From NCBI RefSeq assembly GCF_013410035.1, contig NZ_JACCBW010000001.1, positions 558,001 through 622,000 on the forward strand: a stretch of DNA of 64,000 nt. The letters are read 5' to 3'. The position numbers and the translations under genes are program-made. This DNA is from Nocardioides cavernae (GTDB lineage Bacteria > Actinomycetota > Actinomycetes > Propionibacteriales > Nocardioidaceae). Below, piece by piece: positions 54,276 through 64,000 of the stretch (its first letter is position 1; each line of letters begins with the position of its first letter). Below the pieces are notes generated by a model. The model was not told where the DNA came from and searched no databases. It was given only the letters and a program-made list of their open reading frames with translations.

Positions 54276-55199
54276 TCATCGTCCGATCGCGGCGGCCATG
54301 CCGTGCAGGATGTCCGCCTCGGACACGAGGTGCTCGCTCACGGTCACGCGGGCGAGGATCCGGCTCCAGATCAAGGCGCCGGCGCCGATGACGTCGGCGC
54401 GGCCCGGGTGCATGTAGGGCAGCGCGCGACGTTCGGCGACCGTCATCGCGACCAGCCCGTCGACGAACGAGGTGGTCGCGTCGTTGGGCAGGACGGCCCG
54501 GTCGAAGGCGTCGCGGTCGTAGGCGCTCAGGGCGAGCACCCCGCAGGCCAGCGTCTTGATCGTGCCGGACGTGCCGATCACGGTGCGGGCGGTGCCGAGC
54601 GGGATGCCGCTGTCGTCGAGGTGCCGGTCGATGTCGGCGACGCACGCCGCGACCTCCGCGGAGGTGGGCGGGTCGCTGTGGAGGTGGCGCTCGTGGAGAC
54701 GGACCGAGCCGATGTCCATCGAGACGCCCTGCCGCTCCCCTGCCTCCCCGAGCACGAGCTCGGTCGAGCCGCCACCGATGTCGACGACCAGCACCGGCTC
54801 GGCGGGCGGCGGGTCCTGGGCGGCGATCGCGCCGGCGTACACGAGAGCGGCCTCCTCGTCGCCCGACAGCACCTCGGGCACCACGCCGAGCCGACGGCGT
54901 ACGCCCTCGGCGAAGCCCGCGGCGTTGCTCGCGTCGCGCGTCGCAGACGTGGCGCAGAAGCGCACCCGCGACGGCGGGACGGCGTGCCGGCGGATCACCT
55001 CGGCGAGCTCGTCGACCGCCGCGAACGTACGCTGCAGCGCCTCGTCGGAGAGCACGCCGGAGACGTCGACGCCCTGCCCGAGGCGGACGACGCGCGAGTC
55101 GCGCACGACGACCTCGAGCCGCCCGTCGTCTAACGGGCGCCCGACGAGGATCTTGATCGAGTTGGTCCCGCAGTCGATCGCCGCGACCAGCGGGGTCAT
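54276..55199 (-). CDS. Ppx/GppA family exopolyphosphatase
   Basis: ASKHA-fold phosphatase of 307 residues acting on polyphosphate or pppGpp. Motifs: AAIDCGTNSIKILV (phosphate 1), CATSATRDASNA, VLVVDIGGGSTELVLG (phosphate 2) and GTSGTIKTLACG. The short length, without the C-terminal HD-like domain, matches actinobacterial Ppx2-type proteins. The ATG overlaps the DUF501 stop by 4 nt; mycobacteria have the same order eno - divIC - DUF501 - ppx. Confidence 0.92.
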   Translation of the reverse strand: MTPLVAAIDCGTNSIKILVGRPLDDGRLEVVVRDSRVVRLGQGVDVSGVLSDEALQRTFAAVDELAEVIRRHAVPPSRVRFCATSATRDASNAAGFAEGVRRRLGVVPEVLSGDEEAALVYAGAIAAQDPPPAEPVLVVDIGGGSTELVLGEAGERQGVSMDIGSVRLHERHLHSDPPTSAEVAACVADIDRHLDDSGIPLGTARTVIGTSGTIKTLACGVLALSAYDRDAFDRAVLPNDATTSFVDGLVAMTVAERRALPYMHPGRADVIGAGALIWSRILARVTVSEHLVSEADILHGMAAAIGR

Positions 55200-55750
55200 C
55201 CTGCGGGGTCGACCGTCTCGTCGTAGACCGTCTCTTCGTCGACCGTCACGCAGGGGCCGGACTCCCACCACGCACCGAGCCGGTCGAGGACCTCGTCGCC
55301 GAGCGGGTTGACCCCGCGGCCCATCGCCAGGGACTGGCCGGCCAGGACGTGCAGGCACTTCACGCGGTCCGGCATCCCACCGGCGGAGATGCCCTCGATC
55401 TCGGGCACGTCGAGGCCGGCGCGCTCGCCGATCTCGGCGCGCGCCTCGAGGTAGCGCTCGTGCGCCGCGCGGTAGGCCGCGGCGAGCTCGTCGTCGGTGC
55501 CGAGCCGGTCCTGCATCTCCTTCATCACGTGCGTGCCCTCGAGCGTGCCGATGCGCGACGCCGCGCGGGGGCAGGTGAGGTAGAACGTCGTGGGGAAGGG
55601 TGTGCCGTTGGGCAGCCGTGGCTCCGTCGTCACCACGTCGGGGTTGCCGCACGGGCACCGGTGGCCGACCGACTCGATGCCGCGCGGCGGACGCTTGAGC
55701 TGGGCGTGGATGACGGCCTCGTCGGCCGGGTCGATCTTCTGCTGGTTCAC
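55196..55750 (-). CDS. DUF501 protein
   Basis: Protein of 184 residues with the DUF501 features GHRCPCGNPDVV near the N-terminus, FPTTFYLTCP and ISAGGMPDRVKCLHVLAGQSLAMGRG. The conserved Cys and His could bind metal. Function unknown, but its place between the DivIC-like and Ppx genes is conserved in actinobacteria. The GTG overlaps the upstream stop by 4 nt. Confidence 0.92.
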   Translation of the reverse strand: MNQQKIDPADEAVIHAQLKRPPRGIESVGHRCPCGNPDVVTTEPRLPNGTPFPTTFYLTCPRAASRIGTLEGTHVMKEMQDRLGTDDELAAAYRAAHERYLEARAEIGERAGLDVPEIEGISAGGMPDRVKCLHVLAGQSLAMGRGVNPLGDEVLDRLGAWWESGPCVTVDEETVYDETVDPAG

Positions 55751-56382
55751 TGCTTCGTTCCGTCGACCAGGTCGACAGGCTCTTCCTCGGGTGGGGGTGG
55801 GTTGCCGGCGAGCTCCATCGACTCCCAGGCCGACGTCCACCATGCCGTGGGCACGGTCTTGATCACGTCGTCGGGGTCGTTGAGCTCGGCCTGCGCCTCG
55901 AGCGGCTTGCCGTCGACGCCGATCACCTCGAAGCCGGACTCGCCGGGCATCAGGTAGCCGAAGCGGGCGCGCGCCTGCGCCTTGACGTAGGCCGGGTCGT
56001 CCCAGCGCTTCTTCTCGCGCTCGAGGTCGTCGATGCTCGCCTCGCGCTCGGCGATCTGCGCCTTGAGGTCGCCGATGTGGGAGCGCTGCTGGAGGTAGGC
56101 CCGCAGCGAGGAGGCGTACGACACGGTCAGGACCGCGAGCACCAGGACCAGCACGGCGGCGCGGCCGGTGAAGCGCGGACGGCGTCCGCCGCTCCTCGCC
56201 GCGGCGGGCCGGACCGGGGCACCGGGCGCGACGGACGGGCTGGTCTCCGACGGGCGCGAGGACGGCGTACGCGTCCCGGCTGCCCGCGGCCGTGAGCCGC
56301 GGGCGCCGGGGTGCGAGCTGGGCTGCCTCGGACCGCGCGATCCACCGGGACCACCCCGGGGAGCTCGGCGCTGAGAAGGCAT
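55747..56382 (-). CDS. FtsB/DivIC-type septum formation initiator
   Basis: Cell-division protein of 211 residues. An unusually long Arg/Pro/Ser-rich cytosolic N-terminus (about 70 residues), one membrane segment (AAVLVLVLAVLTVSYASSL) and an extracytoplasmic coiled coil (LQQRSHIGDLKAQIAEREAS) are followed by the DivIC end RARFGYLMPGE. It would join FtsL and FtsQ in the division complex. CACACT lies 7 nt before the ATG, a possible leaderless start. Confidence 0.9.
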   Translation of the reverse strand: MPSQRRAPRGGPGGSRGPRQPSSHPGARGSRPRAAGTRTPSSRPSETSPSVAPGAPVRPAAARSGGRRPRFTGRAAVLVLVLAVLTVSYASSLRAYLQQRSHIGDLKAQIAEREASIDDLEREKKRWDDPAYVKAQARARFGYLMPGESGFEVIGVDGKPLEAQAELNDPDDVIKTVPTAWWTSAWESMELAGNPPPPEEEPVDLVDGTKQ

Positions 56383-56401
56383 GCGCCCTAGTGTGCCTGC
56401 C

Positions 56402-58255
<1,854 letters not shown>

Positions 58256-58632
58256 TCCCGAGTCGATCGCCACGGGGTGCGGCTTCCGCGGCTACGACGT
58301 CGTCGTCCGCGCCTTCCGCCGCGAGCTCGGCGCCTCGGCCTCAAAGTGGCGTGCCGAGCCCACGACCTGGGAGATCGACGCCCCCGGCGTCGTGCACGTC
58401 CACCCGCCCGACGGCATCCGGCTTCCGGCGCGGACCTCCCACGACGAGAGACCGTCGTTCGGTTCTGCGTATGTCGAGGCGTTCGCGCCGGATCCGCGGG
58501 TGGTCGCGCTGGAGGACGGTGGCGTCGGGTAGTCCCGAGTTGATCGCCACGGGACGGCGACACCTGGGCCGGACCGGCGCGGCACGTGCTTGTGGCCCCG
58601 CCGGTGTCAGTCTGGCGGGGTGTGGGGCGGGG

Positions 58633-60088
58633 TCATCGTCGGCGGGGTCGCGGGACGTCGGGAGGTGGTCCGGTGTCGATCGCTCGGGTGCCGGTGCGGT
58701 CGCGGCGGAAGCGGTGGCCGTGGGGTGAGGTCCACTCGTACGTGCCGGGTGCGGTGGTCTCGTAGTGCCACGCGGAGTGGGTCTTCAGGCGATGGTGGGT
58801 GCGGCACAGGGGCGCGAGGTTCGACGTGGAGGTTGGTCCGCCGGCGTCGTATGGAGTGACGTGGTCGAGGTCGCAGCGGCGAGCGGATCTCGTGCACCAC
58901 GAGAACACGCAGGTGCGGTCGCGGAGGATGACGGCCTCGCGAATGCGGGTGGTGGGTTGATAGGCCGGGGTGGTGAGCTCGGCGTTCAGGTCGATCACCG
59001 GGTGGATGGTGACCTTGGTCCGGGAGTCGGTGCACCAGTCCTCGACGTGGTCGAGCAGGACCAGGCGCTGGCCTTCCTCGAGGCGACCGGTGGCGTCCAG
59101 CACGGAGTCGCTCGCGTTGAAGTGGGCGTGGAGGACTACCTCGCGGGCATGCAGGAGGTCGGGTCTCGATACGCCCGCTCGTTCCTCACGGGCTACTCGA
59201 CCGCCTTCGTGTACCGCCTCGCGGGCTACTCGACCACCTTCATCAGTGGCGCGGGCTGCTCGACCACCTTCAGGGATGGCGAGGTCGAGGGCGGTCTGGG
59301 TGCGGGCGAGGTCTCCGAGTGCAGCGGAGCGGCGTGCGTCGAGAGACGCGTCCGACCCGAGGGCCTTCAACGTGGCGGCGCCATGGGACAAGGCGCGGTC
59401 GAGGTCGAGGGCGTCTGCGATGTCGAGCTCGGCCTCGAACCGCATGGTGCCGGCGTAGTGCACGTCCTCGCCGTGGAGGGTGGCGTGGCGGGGGTCGACG
59501 TGCTGCCACCCGTCCTCCGGGATCGTCGGTCGGGTCGGCGTCGGCGAGGTCGTACCGCTTGATCGCCTCGGCGACGAGCCGGTCCAGCTGTGCCGGCCCG
59601 ATCCGTCCGGCCACGGCAGCGACCTGGGTGTCGACGAAGGCTGCGGCCTCGACGGTGAGGGCGGGTGAGGAGTGGATGGTGGTCTCGGCGACTGACCGCG
59701 CTCGCCACGCCGGCACCGACCCGGACTGGACTCCGGCATGGAGTCGCGGGAGGCGGTGGCGCAGCTCGAGGGCGTGCCCGACGAGACGCTTCGCCGCGGT
59801 CGTCGAGATCCCGAGCACCGCACCGAGCTCAGCGATGCAGAACTCGGCCACGAGCGGCGTACCCGGACCGGCGATGGGTTCCTCGTGCTCGCACCCCGGA
59901 ACGGAGAACGACGCGGCGGAGTGGATCGACTCCGGCGGGTGGAGGTCAGCCCACCGCGCGGCGAGGTCGAGCTGCCGGGCAGCGGCAGCGTTCTCGGTCT
60001 CGCGCGCGGTGCGGATCGAGGCGAGCAGGCCGGCAGCGGAGAGGTCGTCGTCGACCTCCGCTGCGTCCCGTTCGAGCGTCTCGATCAT
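58633..60088 (-). pseudogene. DUF222/HNH endonuclease (13E12 family), frameshifted
   Basis: The N-terminal DUF222 part starts at ATG 60088 (7 nt after a perfect TATAAT at 60101-60096) and runs to about 59522. The C-terminal part, in the next frame, continues from DGWQHVDPRH to the HNH domain (CVFSWCTRSARRCDLDHVTP, LAPLCRTHHRLK). One extra G in the GGG run near 59519 separates the halves. Such proteins are multicopy in actinobacteria and often mobile or defence-linked. A repeat is inserted in frame (59162-59272), giving EGGRVARE-type repeats. It may be an error, a pseudogene or a recoded gene. Confidence 0.8.
59162..59272. repeat. REP-like element inside the HNH gene
   Basis: A unit beginning GGTCTCGATACGCCCGCTCG and running through CGGGCTACTCGACC (59162-59202) is followed by two shorter copies of CGGGCTACTCGACCACCTTC-type sequence (to about 59260). 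I recall the full unit as a common dispersed repeat in Nocardioides-type genomes; that memory needs a database search. It adds about 35 residues to the protein. Confidence 0.65.
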
Positions 60089-60205
60089 GTGTTCGATTAT
60101 ATGCGTACGGTCCGACAGTCGCCCGGGGCTGAGCATCAAGATGATCCGCTGTTTCAACGCGACCGCGGGGCGCCCTGCTCGACCAGCGGCAACCCGCGGC
60201 CGACG

Positions 60206-60619
60206 TCACACCTGCAGACCGGGCTCCCCCGCGGCGTTCTCGGGCCTGTCCGTCTTCTCGGCCGCCTTGGCCGCGTCGTACAGCGCCATGACCTCCTCGA
60301 CGGTGGTCGCGACGGCGTCGCCGAAGACGTGGGGGTTGCGCCGCTCCATCTTCGCGATCACCCCGCGAGCCACGTCGTCGAGCGTGAACTCCCCCGCCTC
60401 CTCCGCGATCACCGCGTGGATCACCACCTGGAGGAGCAGGTCGCCCAGCTCGTCGCAGAGCGCCGCCGAGTCACCCGACTCGATCGCCTCGACGACCTCC
60501 TCGGCCTCCTCGCGCACGTAGGGGATCAGCGAGGTGTGCGTCTGCTGGCGCTTCCAGGCGCACTCGCGCTGCAGCACCCGCATCTGGTCGGCGAACGCCT
60601 CCAGCGCGGACTCGGTCAT
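60206..60619 (-). CDS. mazG: MazG nucleotide pyrophosphohydrolase
   Basis: Hydrolyses nucleoside triphosphates to monophosphates to clear aberrant or signal nucleotides. It has 137 residues, a single MazG domain with the metal motif REEAEEVVEAI and LCDELGDLLLQVVIH. Shorter than the two-domain E. coli enzyme. In mycobacteria mazG lies between mfd and eno as here, but here an AraC and an HNH gene separate it from eno. The 117 nt upstream of its 3' end toward the HNH gene hold no gene. Confidence 0.92.
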   Translation of the reverse strand: MTESALEAFADQMRVLQRECAWKRQQTHTSLIPYVREEAEEVVEAIESGDSAALCDELGDLLLQVVIHAVIAEEAGEFTLDDVARGVIAKMERRNPHVFGDAVATTVEEVMALYDAAKAAEKTDRPENAAGEPGLQV

Positions 60620-60630
60620 GGGGCGCGCCC

Positions 60631-61299
60631 TCAGCCGCAGCGGTGGTTGACCGGCAGGGTCGCGGCGAACGCCGGGTCGGGCTCGGTCTCGAGGCCGGAC
60701 CTGGCCGTGTCCCCCACGGCGACGGAGGTGTTGGTGTCGACCGGCGACAGCACGCCGTCCACCGCCTCGAGCCCGTAGCGCGGGTCGATCTCGATGCCGT
60801 TGGCGTCGGGCCACTGGTTGAAGACGTCGATGCCGGCCTGGGTGACCTGCTCGGCCGTCGGGTCGGCCACGCCCTGGTCCTCCAGCCTGATCCGGCCGAC
60901 CTGGTCGAGGATGTCCTGGGCGTACGCGGTGGTGGACGCGAGCTCGACGTAGTCGTCGCGCACCTCCTCCGGCTTGGTGCCGGCGGTGCCCTGGCGCTGC
61001 GCGACGTCGTTGTAGTAGGTCGAGCCGGGCTCGACGCCGTACTGGTCGGCGATCTGCGAGGCCTGCGAGCGGAGGGTGAGGAGCTGGACGACGTACTGCC
61101 GCACGAAGCCCATCGGCACCTCGGACTCGAGGTCGCCGACGGCGGCGCAGTAGTGCTCGGTGACCGAGTCCACGTGGCGCACGGTGAGCTCCTCGTCGCC
61201 GACCTTGACGGCCACGCCGGGTGCGGCGCTCCCGCAGCCGGTCAGCAGCAGTCCTGCGAGGGCCGTCGTGGCGGCCGTCATCAGGCGGGTCTTGCTCAC
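60631..61299 (-). CDS. SurA-N-like lipoprotein
   Basis: Lipoprotein of 222 residues with lipobox LAGLLLTGCGS (Cys near residue 22) and a SurA-N-type helical region (VAVKVGDEELTVRHVDSVTE). No parvulin PPIase domain is recognisable, so it could be a chaperone without isomerase activity. AAGGAG lies 5 nt before the GTG at 61299. It lies 2 nt after mfd and 11 nt before mazG, clearly one operon. Confidence 0.85.
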   Translation of the reverse strand: MSKTRLMTAATTALAGLLLTGCGSAAPGVAVKVGDEELTVRHVDSVTEHYCAAVGDLESEVPMGFVRQYVVQLLTLRSQASQIADQYGVEPGSTYYNDVAQRQGTAGTKPEEVRDDYVELASTTAYAQDILDQVGRIRLEDQGVADPTAEQVTQAGIDVFNQWPDANGIEIDPRYGLEAVDGVLSPVDTNTSVAVGDTARSGLETEPDPAFAATLPVNHRCG

Positions 61300-61301
61300 G
61301 C

Positions 61302-64000
61302 TCACTCCTTGGTCGGGTCGGTCGGGCCGGTCGCGGCTGGCGCCGGGGCGGGGACGTCGATGATGTCGTCGATCACACCGCGGGCCCATTCAAGCAGGGC
61401 CACGCCCGCCACCGGGCGTACGGGGAACCCCGCGCTCTGCGGCCGCGGGACGAGGATCGTGCTGACCGGCGCCTTGACGATGCTCTTCGGGTGCAGCCGC
61501 TGGAGGCGCACCACCCGCGACTCCGGCAGGTCGACCGGCGCGAACCGGACGTACTTGCCGGCGACCGTCACCTCGCCGACACCGACCTGGCGGCAGCGGG
61601 CCCGGAAGCGCGCGACGACCAGCAGGGACTCGACGACCTCGGGCGGGTTGCCGTAGCGGTCGAGGAGCTCGGAGCGGACCTCGTCGACGTCGGCGTCGGA
61701 ACGCACCTCGGCGAGGCGCTTGTAGATCTCGAGGCGCAGCCGCTCGCTCGGGATGTAGTCGTGCGGCAGGTGCGCGTCGACGGGGAGCTCGATCCGGACC
61801 TCGGCGAGCTCGTCCTCGGTGTCGCCCTTGAAGTCGGCCACCGCCTCGCCGACGAGGCGGACGTAGAGGTCGAACCCGACGTCCGCGATGTGCCCGGACT
61901 GCTCACCACCGAGCAGGTTGCCGGCACCGCGGATCTCGAGGTCCTTCATGGCGATCGCCATGCCGCCACCCAGGTCGGAGTGCTGGGCGAGGGTCGCGAG
62001 GCGCTCGTGCGCGGTCTCCGTCAGCGGCTTCTCGGCCGGGTAGAGGAAGTAGGCGTACGCCCGCTCGCGGGACCGTCCGACCCGGCCCCGCAGCTGGTGC
62101 AGCTGCGAGAGGCCGAGGGTGTCGGAGCGCTCGATGATCATCGTGTTGGCGTTGGACACGTCGAGGCCCGACTCCACCAGCGTCGTGCAGACCAGGACGT
62201 CGAAGCGCTTCTCCCAGAAGTCGAGCATCACCTGCTCGAGCTGGCGCTCGTTCATCTGGCCGTGCGCGGTCGCGACCCTGGCCTCCGGCACGAGCTCCTT
62301 GATCCGGGCGGCGGCCTTCTCGATCGACTGCACCCGGTTGTGGATGTAGAACACCTGGCCCTCGCGCAGCAGCTCGCGGCGCACGGCCGCGACGACCTGG
62401 CGGTCCTCGTAGGCACCGACGTAGGTGAGGACCGGGTGCCGCTCCTCCGGCGGCGTCGTGATCGTGGACATCTCCCGGATGCCGGTGACCGCCATCTCGA
62501 GCGTGCGCGGGATCGGCGTGGCGCTCATCGAGAGCACGTCCACCGAGGTGCGCATCCGCTTCATCTGCTCCTTGTGCTCGACGCCGAAGCGCTGCTCCTC
62601 GTCGACGATGATGAGACCGAGGTCCTTCACCTTGATCTCGGGGTTGAGCAGGCGGTGGGTGCCCACCACGATGTCGATCGAGCCGTCGGCGAGCCCGGCG
62701 ACGACCTCCTTGGCCTCCTTGTCGGTCTGGAAGCGCGAGAGCCCCTTGATCACGACCGGGAAGCCGGTCATGCGCTCGGAGAACGTCGACAGGTGCTGGG
62801 TGACGAGGAGGGTCGTCGGCACGAGCACGGCGACCTGCTTGCCGTCCTGCACGGCCTTGAAGGCCGCGCGCACCGCGATCTCGGTCTTGCCGTAGCCGAC
62901 GTCGCCGCACACGAGCCGGTCCATCGGCACGACGCGACGCATGTCGGCCTTGACCTCGTCGACGGTGGTGAGCTGGTCGATCGTCTCGGTGAACGGGAAG
63001 GCGTCCTCGAGCTCGCGCTGCCACGGCGTGTCGGGACCGTAGGCGTAGCCCTGGGTGGCCTGGCGGGCGGCGTAGAGCTTGATGAGCTCGGCCGCGATCT
63101 CGCGCACCGCCCGGCGGGCCTTGTTCTTGCGCTTGGTCCAGTCACCGCCGCCGAGCCGGTCGAGGCTGGGGTTCTCCCCGCCGACGTAGCGGGTGACCTG
63201 GTCGAGGGTGTCGGCCGGGACGTAGAGCATGTCGTTGGGCCCGCCGCGCTTGCTGGGGCCGTACTCCAGGACGAGGTACTCCCGCACCGCGCCGCCGATC
63301 TCGCGCTGCTTCATCTCCACGAAGCGCCCCACGCCGTGCTGCTCGTGCACGACGTAGTCGCCGGCCTTCAGCTCGAGCGGGTCGATCTGCTTCTTGCGGC
63401 GCGCAGGCATCTTGCGCATGTCGCGGGTCGAGGCCTTCTGGCCGGAGAGGTCGTCGCCGGTGAGGACCGCGACGCCCGCCTCCTCGTCGACCAGGCCGTG
63501 GACGAGGTGGCCGCAGGTCACGGTGACGACGTCGGACCCCGCACCCTCGCCCTCCTCGACGAGTCGGGCGGCGATGTCGTTCTCGCCGAGGAGCTCGACG
63601 AACCGCTGGGCCGGGCCGTGGCCCGCGTGGACCACCGCCACGTCGACGCCGTCGGTGACCCACCCGCGGATGTCGTCGACCGCCCGCTGGAGGTCGCCGC
63701 GGTAGGCGTCGGCGCCCTGGGTGGGCAGGGTCCGGCTCGGCACGCCCGCCGTCTGCGCCTCGGCCGGCACGTCGGAGGTGTCGATCCCGAAGGGCGACAC
63801 CGTCCACCAGGCGTGCCCCAGCCCGAGGGCACGGAGCCGGACGTCGGCGATCTCGCGGTAGGACGCGGCACCGAGGTCGATCGGGGCCGTGCCGCCGCCC
63901 GCGGCCGCGGCCCACGAGGCGCTGAGGAACTCCTCGCTGGTGGCGACCAGGTCGTGCGCGCGGGTGCGGGCGCGCTCGGGGTCGAGGACCAGCACGGTCG
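61302..64000 (-). CDS. mfd: Transcription-repair coupling factor Mfd (5' end cut by window edge)
   Basis: Removes RNA polymerase stalled at lesions and recruits UvrA. About 900 C-terminal residues are present: end of the UvrB-like part, the RNA-polymerase interaction domain (LKAGDYVVHEQHGVGRFVEM), the RecG-like helicase with Walker A GDVGYGKTE, the DEEQRFG box and SMSATPIPRTLEMA, the TRG region and the C-terminal D7 domain. The start lies beyond base 64000. Confidence 0.96.
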   Translation of the reverse strand, partial: TVLVLDPERARTRAHDLVATSEEFLSASWAAAAGGGTAPIDLGAASYREIADVRLRALGLGHAWWTVSPFGIDTSDVPAEAQTAGVPSRTLPTQGADAYRGDLQRAVDDIRGWVTDGVDVAVVHAGHGPAQRFVELLGENDIAARLVEEGEGAGSDVVTVTCGHLVHGLVDEEAGVAVLTGDDLSGQKASTRDMRKMPARRKKQIDPLELKAGDYVVHEQHGVGRFVEMKQREIGGAVREYLVLEYGPSKRGGPNDMLYVPADTLDQVTRYVGGENPSLDRLGGGDWTKRKNKARRAVREIAAELIKLYAARQATQGYAYGPDTPWQRELEDAFPFTETIDQLTTVDEVKADMRRVVPMDRLVCGDVGYGKTEIAVRAAFKAVQDGKQVAVLVPTTLLVTQHLSTFSERMTGFPVVIKGLSRFQTDKEAKEVVAGLADGSIDIVVGTHRLLNPEIKVKDLGLIIVDEEQRFGVEHKEQMKRMRTSVDVLSMSATPIPRTLEMAVTGIREMSTITTPPEERHPVLTYVGAYEDRQVVAAVRRELLREGQVFYIHNRVQSIEKAAARIKELVPEARVATAHGQMNERQLEQVMLDFWEKRFDVLVCTTLVESGLDVSNANTMIIERSDTLGLSQLHQLRGRVGRSRERAYAYFLYPAEKPLTETAHERLATLAQHSDLGGGMAIAMKDLEIRGAGNLLGGEQSGHIADVGFDLYVRLVGEAVADFKGDTEDELAEVRIELPVDAHLPHDYIPSERLRLEIYKRLAEVRSDADVDEVRSELLDRYGNPPEVVESLLVVARFRARCRQVGVGEVTVAGKYVRFAPVDLPESRVVRLQRLHPKSIVKAPVSTILVPRPQSAGFPVRPVAGVALLEWARGVIDDIIDVPAPAPAATGPTDPTKE

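Noticed and set aside
58266..58553. A second AraC-type gene
   Set aside because: It is the second copy of the tandem duplication. It lacks the first part of the HTH domain and has no start codon in the coding frame.
58256..61300. A prophage or integrative element between eno and mfd
   Set aside because: There is no integrase, attachment repeat or phage structural gene. Only a broken HNH gene and a duplicated regulator fragment are seen.

Overview
This 64 kb window is chromosomal DNA from a high-GC, mycothiol-using actinobacterium. The best guess is a member of the Nocardioidaceae (Nocardioides or a close relative). Grounds for this are the very high GC, frequent GTG starts, chains of genes joined by 4-nt ATGA/GTGA overlaps, many apparently leaderless genes (TANNNT 6-7 nt before the start codon), a mycothiol S-conjugate amidase, a DevR/DevS-type sensor pair and gene orders also known from Mycobacterium (greA - DUF4307 - mca - small membrane protein; SGNH hydrolase - cbs; mfd - mazG - eno - divIC - DUF501 - ppx). 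The genus is an inference. No rRNA, CRISPR array, prophage or insertion sequence was seen.

Left part (1-21 kb): sugar uptake and polymer use. A minus-strand operon (6306 to 1) encodes a sugar-binding lipoprotein, two ABC permeases, a LacI regulator and a cytosolic GH3 beta-glycosidase cut by the window edge. A 20-nt palindrome overlaps its -35 box. Next is a complete N-acetylglucosamine-type PTS locus: a GntR/UTRA regulator, EIIC and NagA run rightward, while a SIS-domain sugar-phosphate enzyme, EIIB, EIIA, a HAD phosphatase and a methyltransferase run leftward. Between them is a DasR-like palindrome. A thioesterase and a second methyltransferase follow, then a 1589-residue secreted protein (PA14, beta-propeller, two CBMs, a concanavalin-like domain, DUF1080) and an MmpL-type exporter.

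Middle part (21-41 kb): thiol and amino-acid metabolism with housekeeping genes. It holds mca, DUF4307, greA, an overlapping operon DUF202 - mutL - AI-2E transporter - threonine dehydratase, a metB-type gene, msrA, a MOSC protein, a YCII protein, a phosphatidylcholine-synthase-like enzyme, a secreted subtilase, an ABC1/UbiB kinase-like protein and a MoxR ATPase - GNAT - VWA operon.

Right part (41-64 kb): a small hypoxia-type sensor island (flavin-type split-barrel protein, DevS-like kinase with the heme-GAF motif, DoxX, DevR-like regulator) with two DevR-box-like sites. It is followed by small enzymes, a YihY membrane protein, a TSUP permease, cystathionine beta-synthase, an SGNH hydrolase, a BI-1 protein, an unusual short-variable-loop tRNA with anticodon UAA, a uracil-DNA glycosylase and the ppx - DUF501 - divIC - eno block. 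Between eno and mazG sits a disturbed stretch with a truncated AraC-type regulator, a 277-bp tandem duplication and a frameshifted HNH gene carrying a repeat. The window ends in mazG, a SurA-like lipoprotein and mfd (cut by the edge).

The most noteworthy features are the DevRS island, a dispersed family of long intergenic hairpins, the many predicted leaderless starts, the short UAA tRNA, the secreted multidomain protein and the acetyltransferase inside the MoxR-VWA operon.
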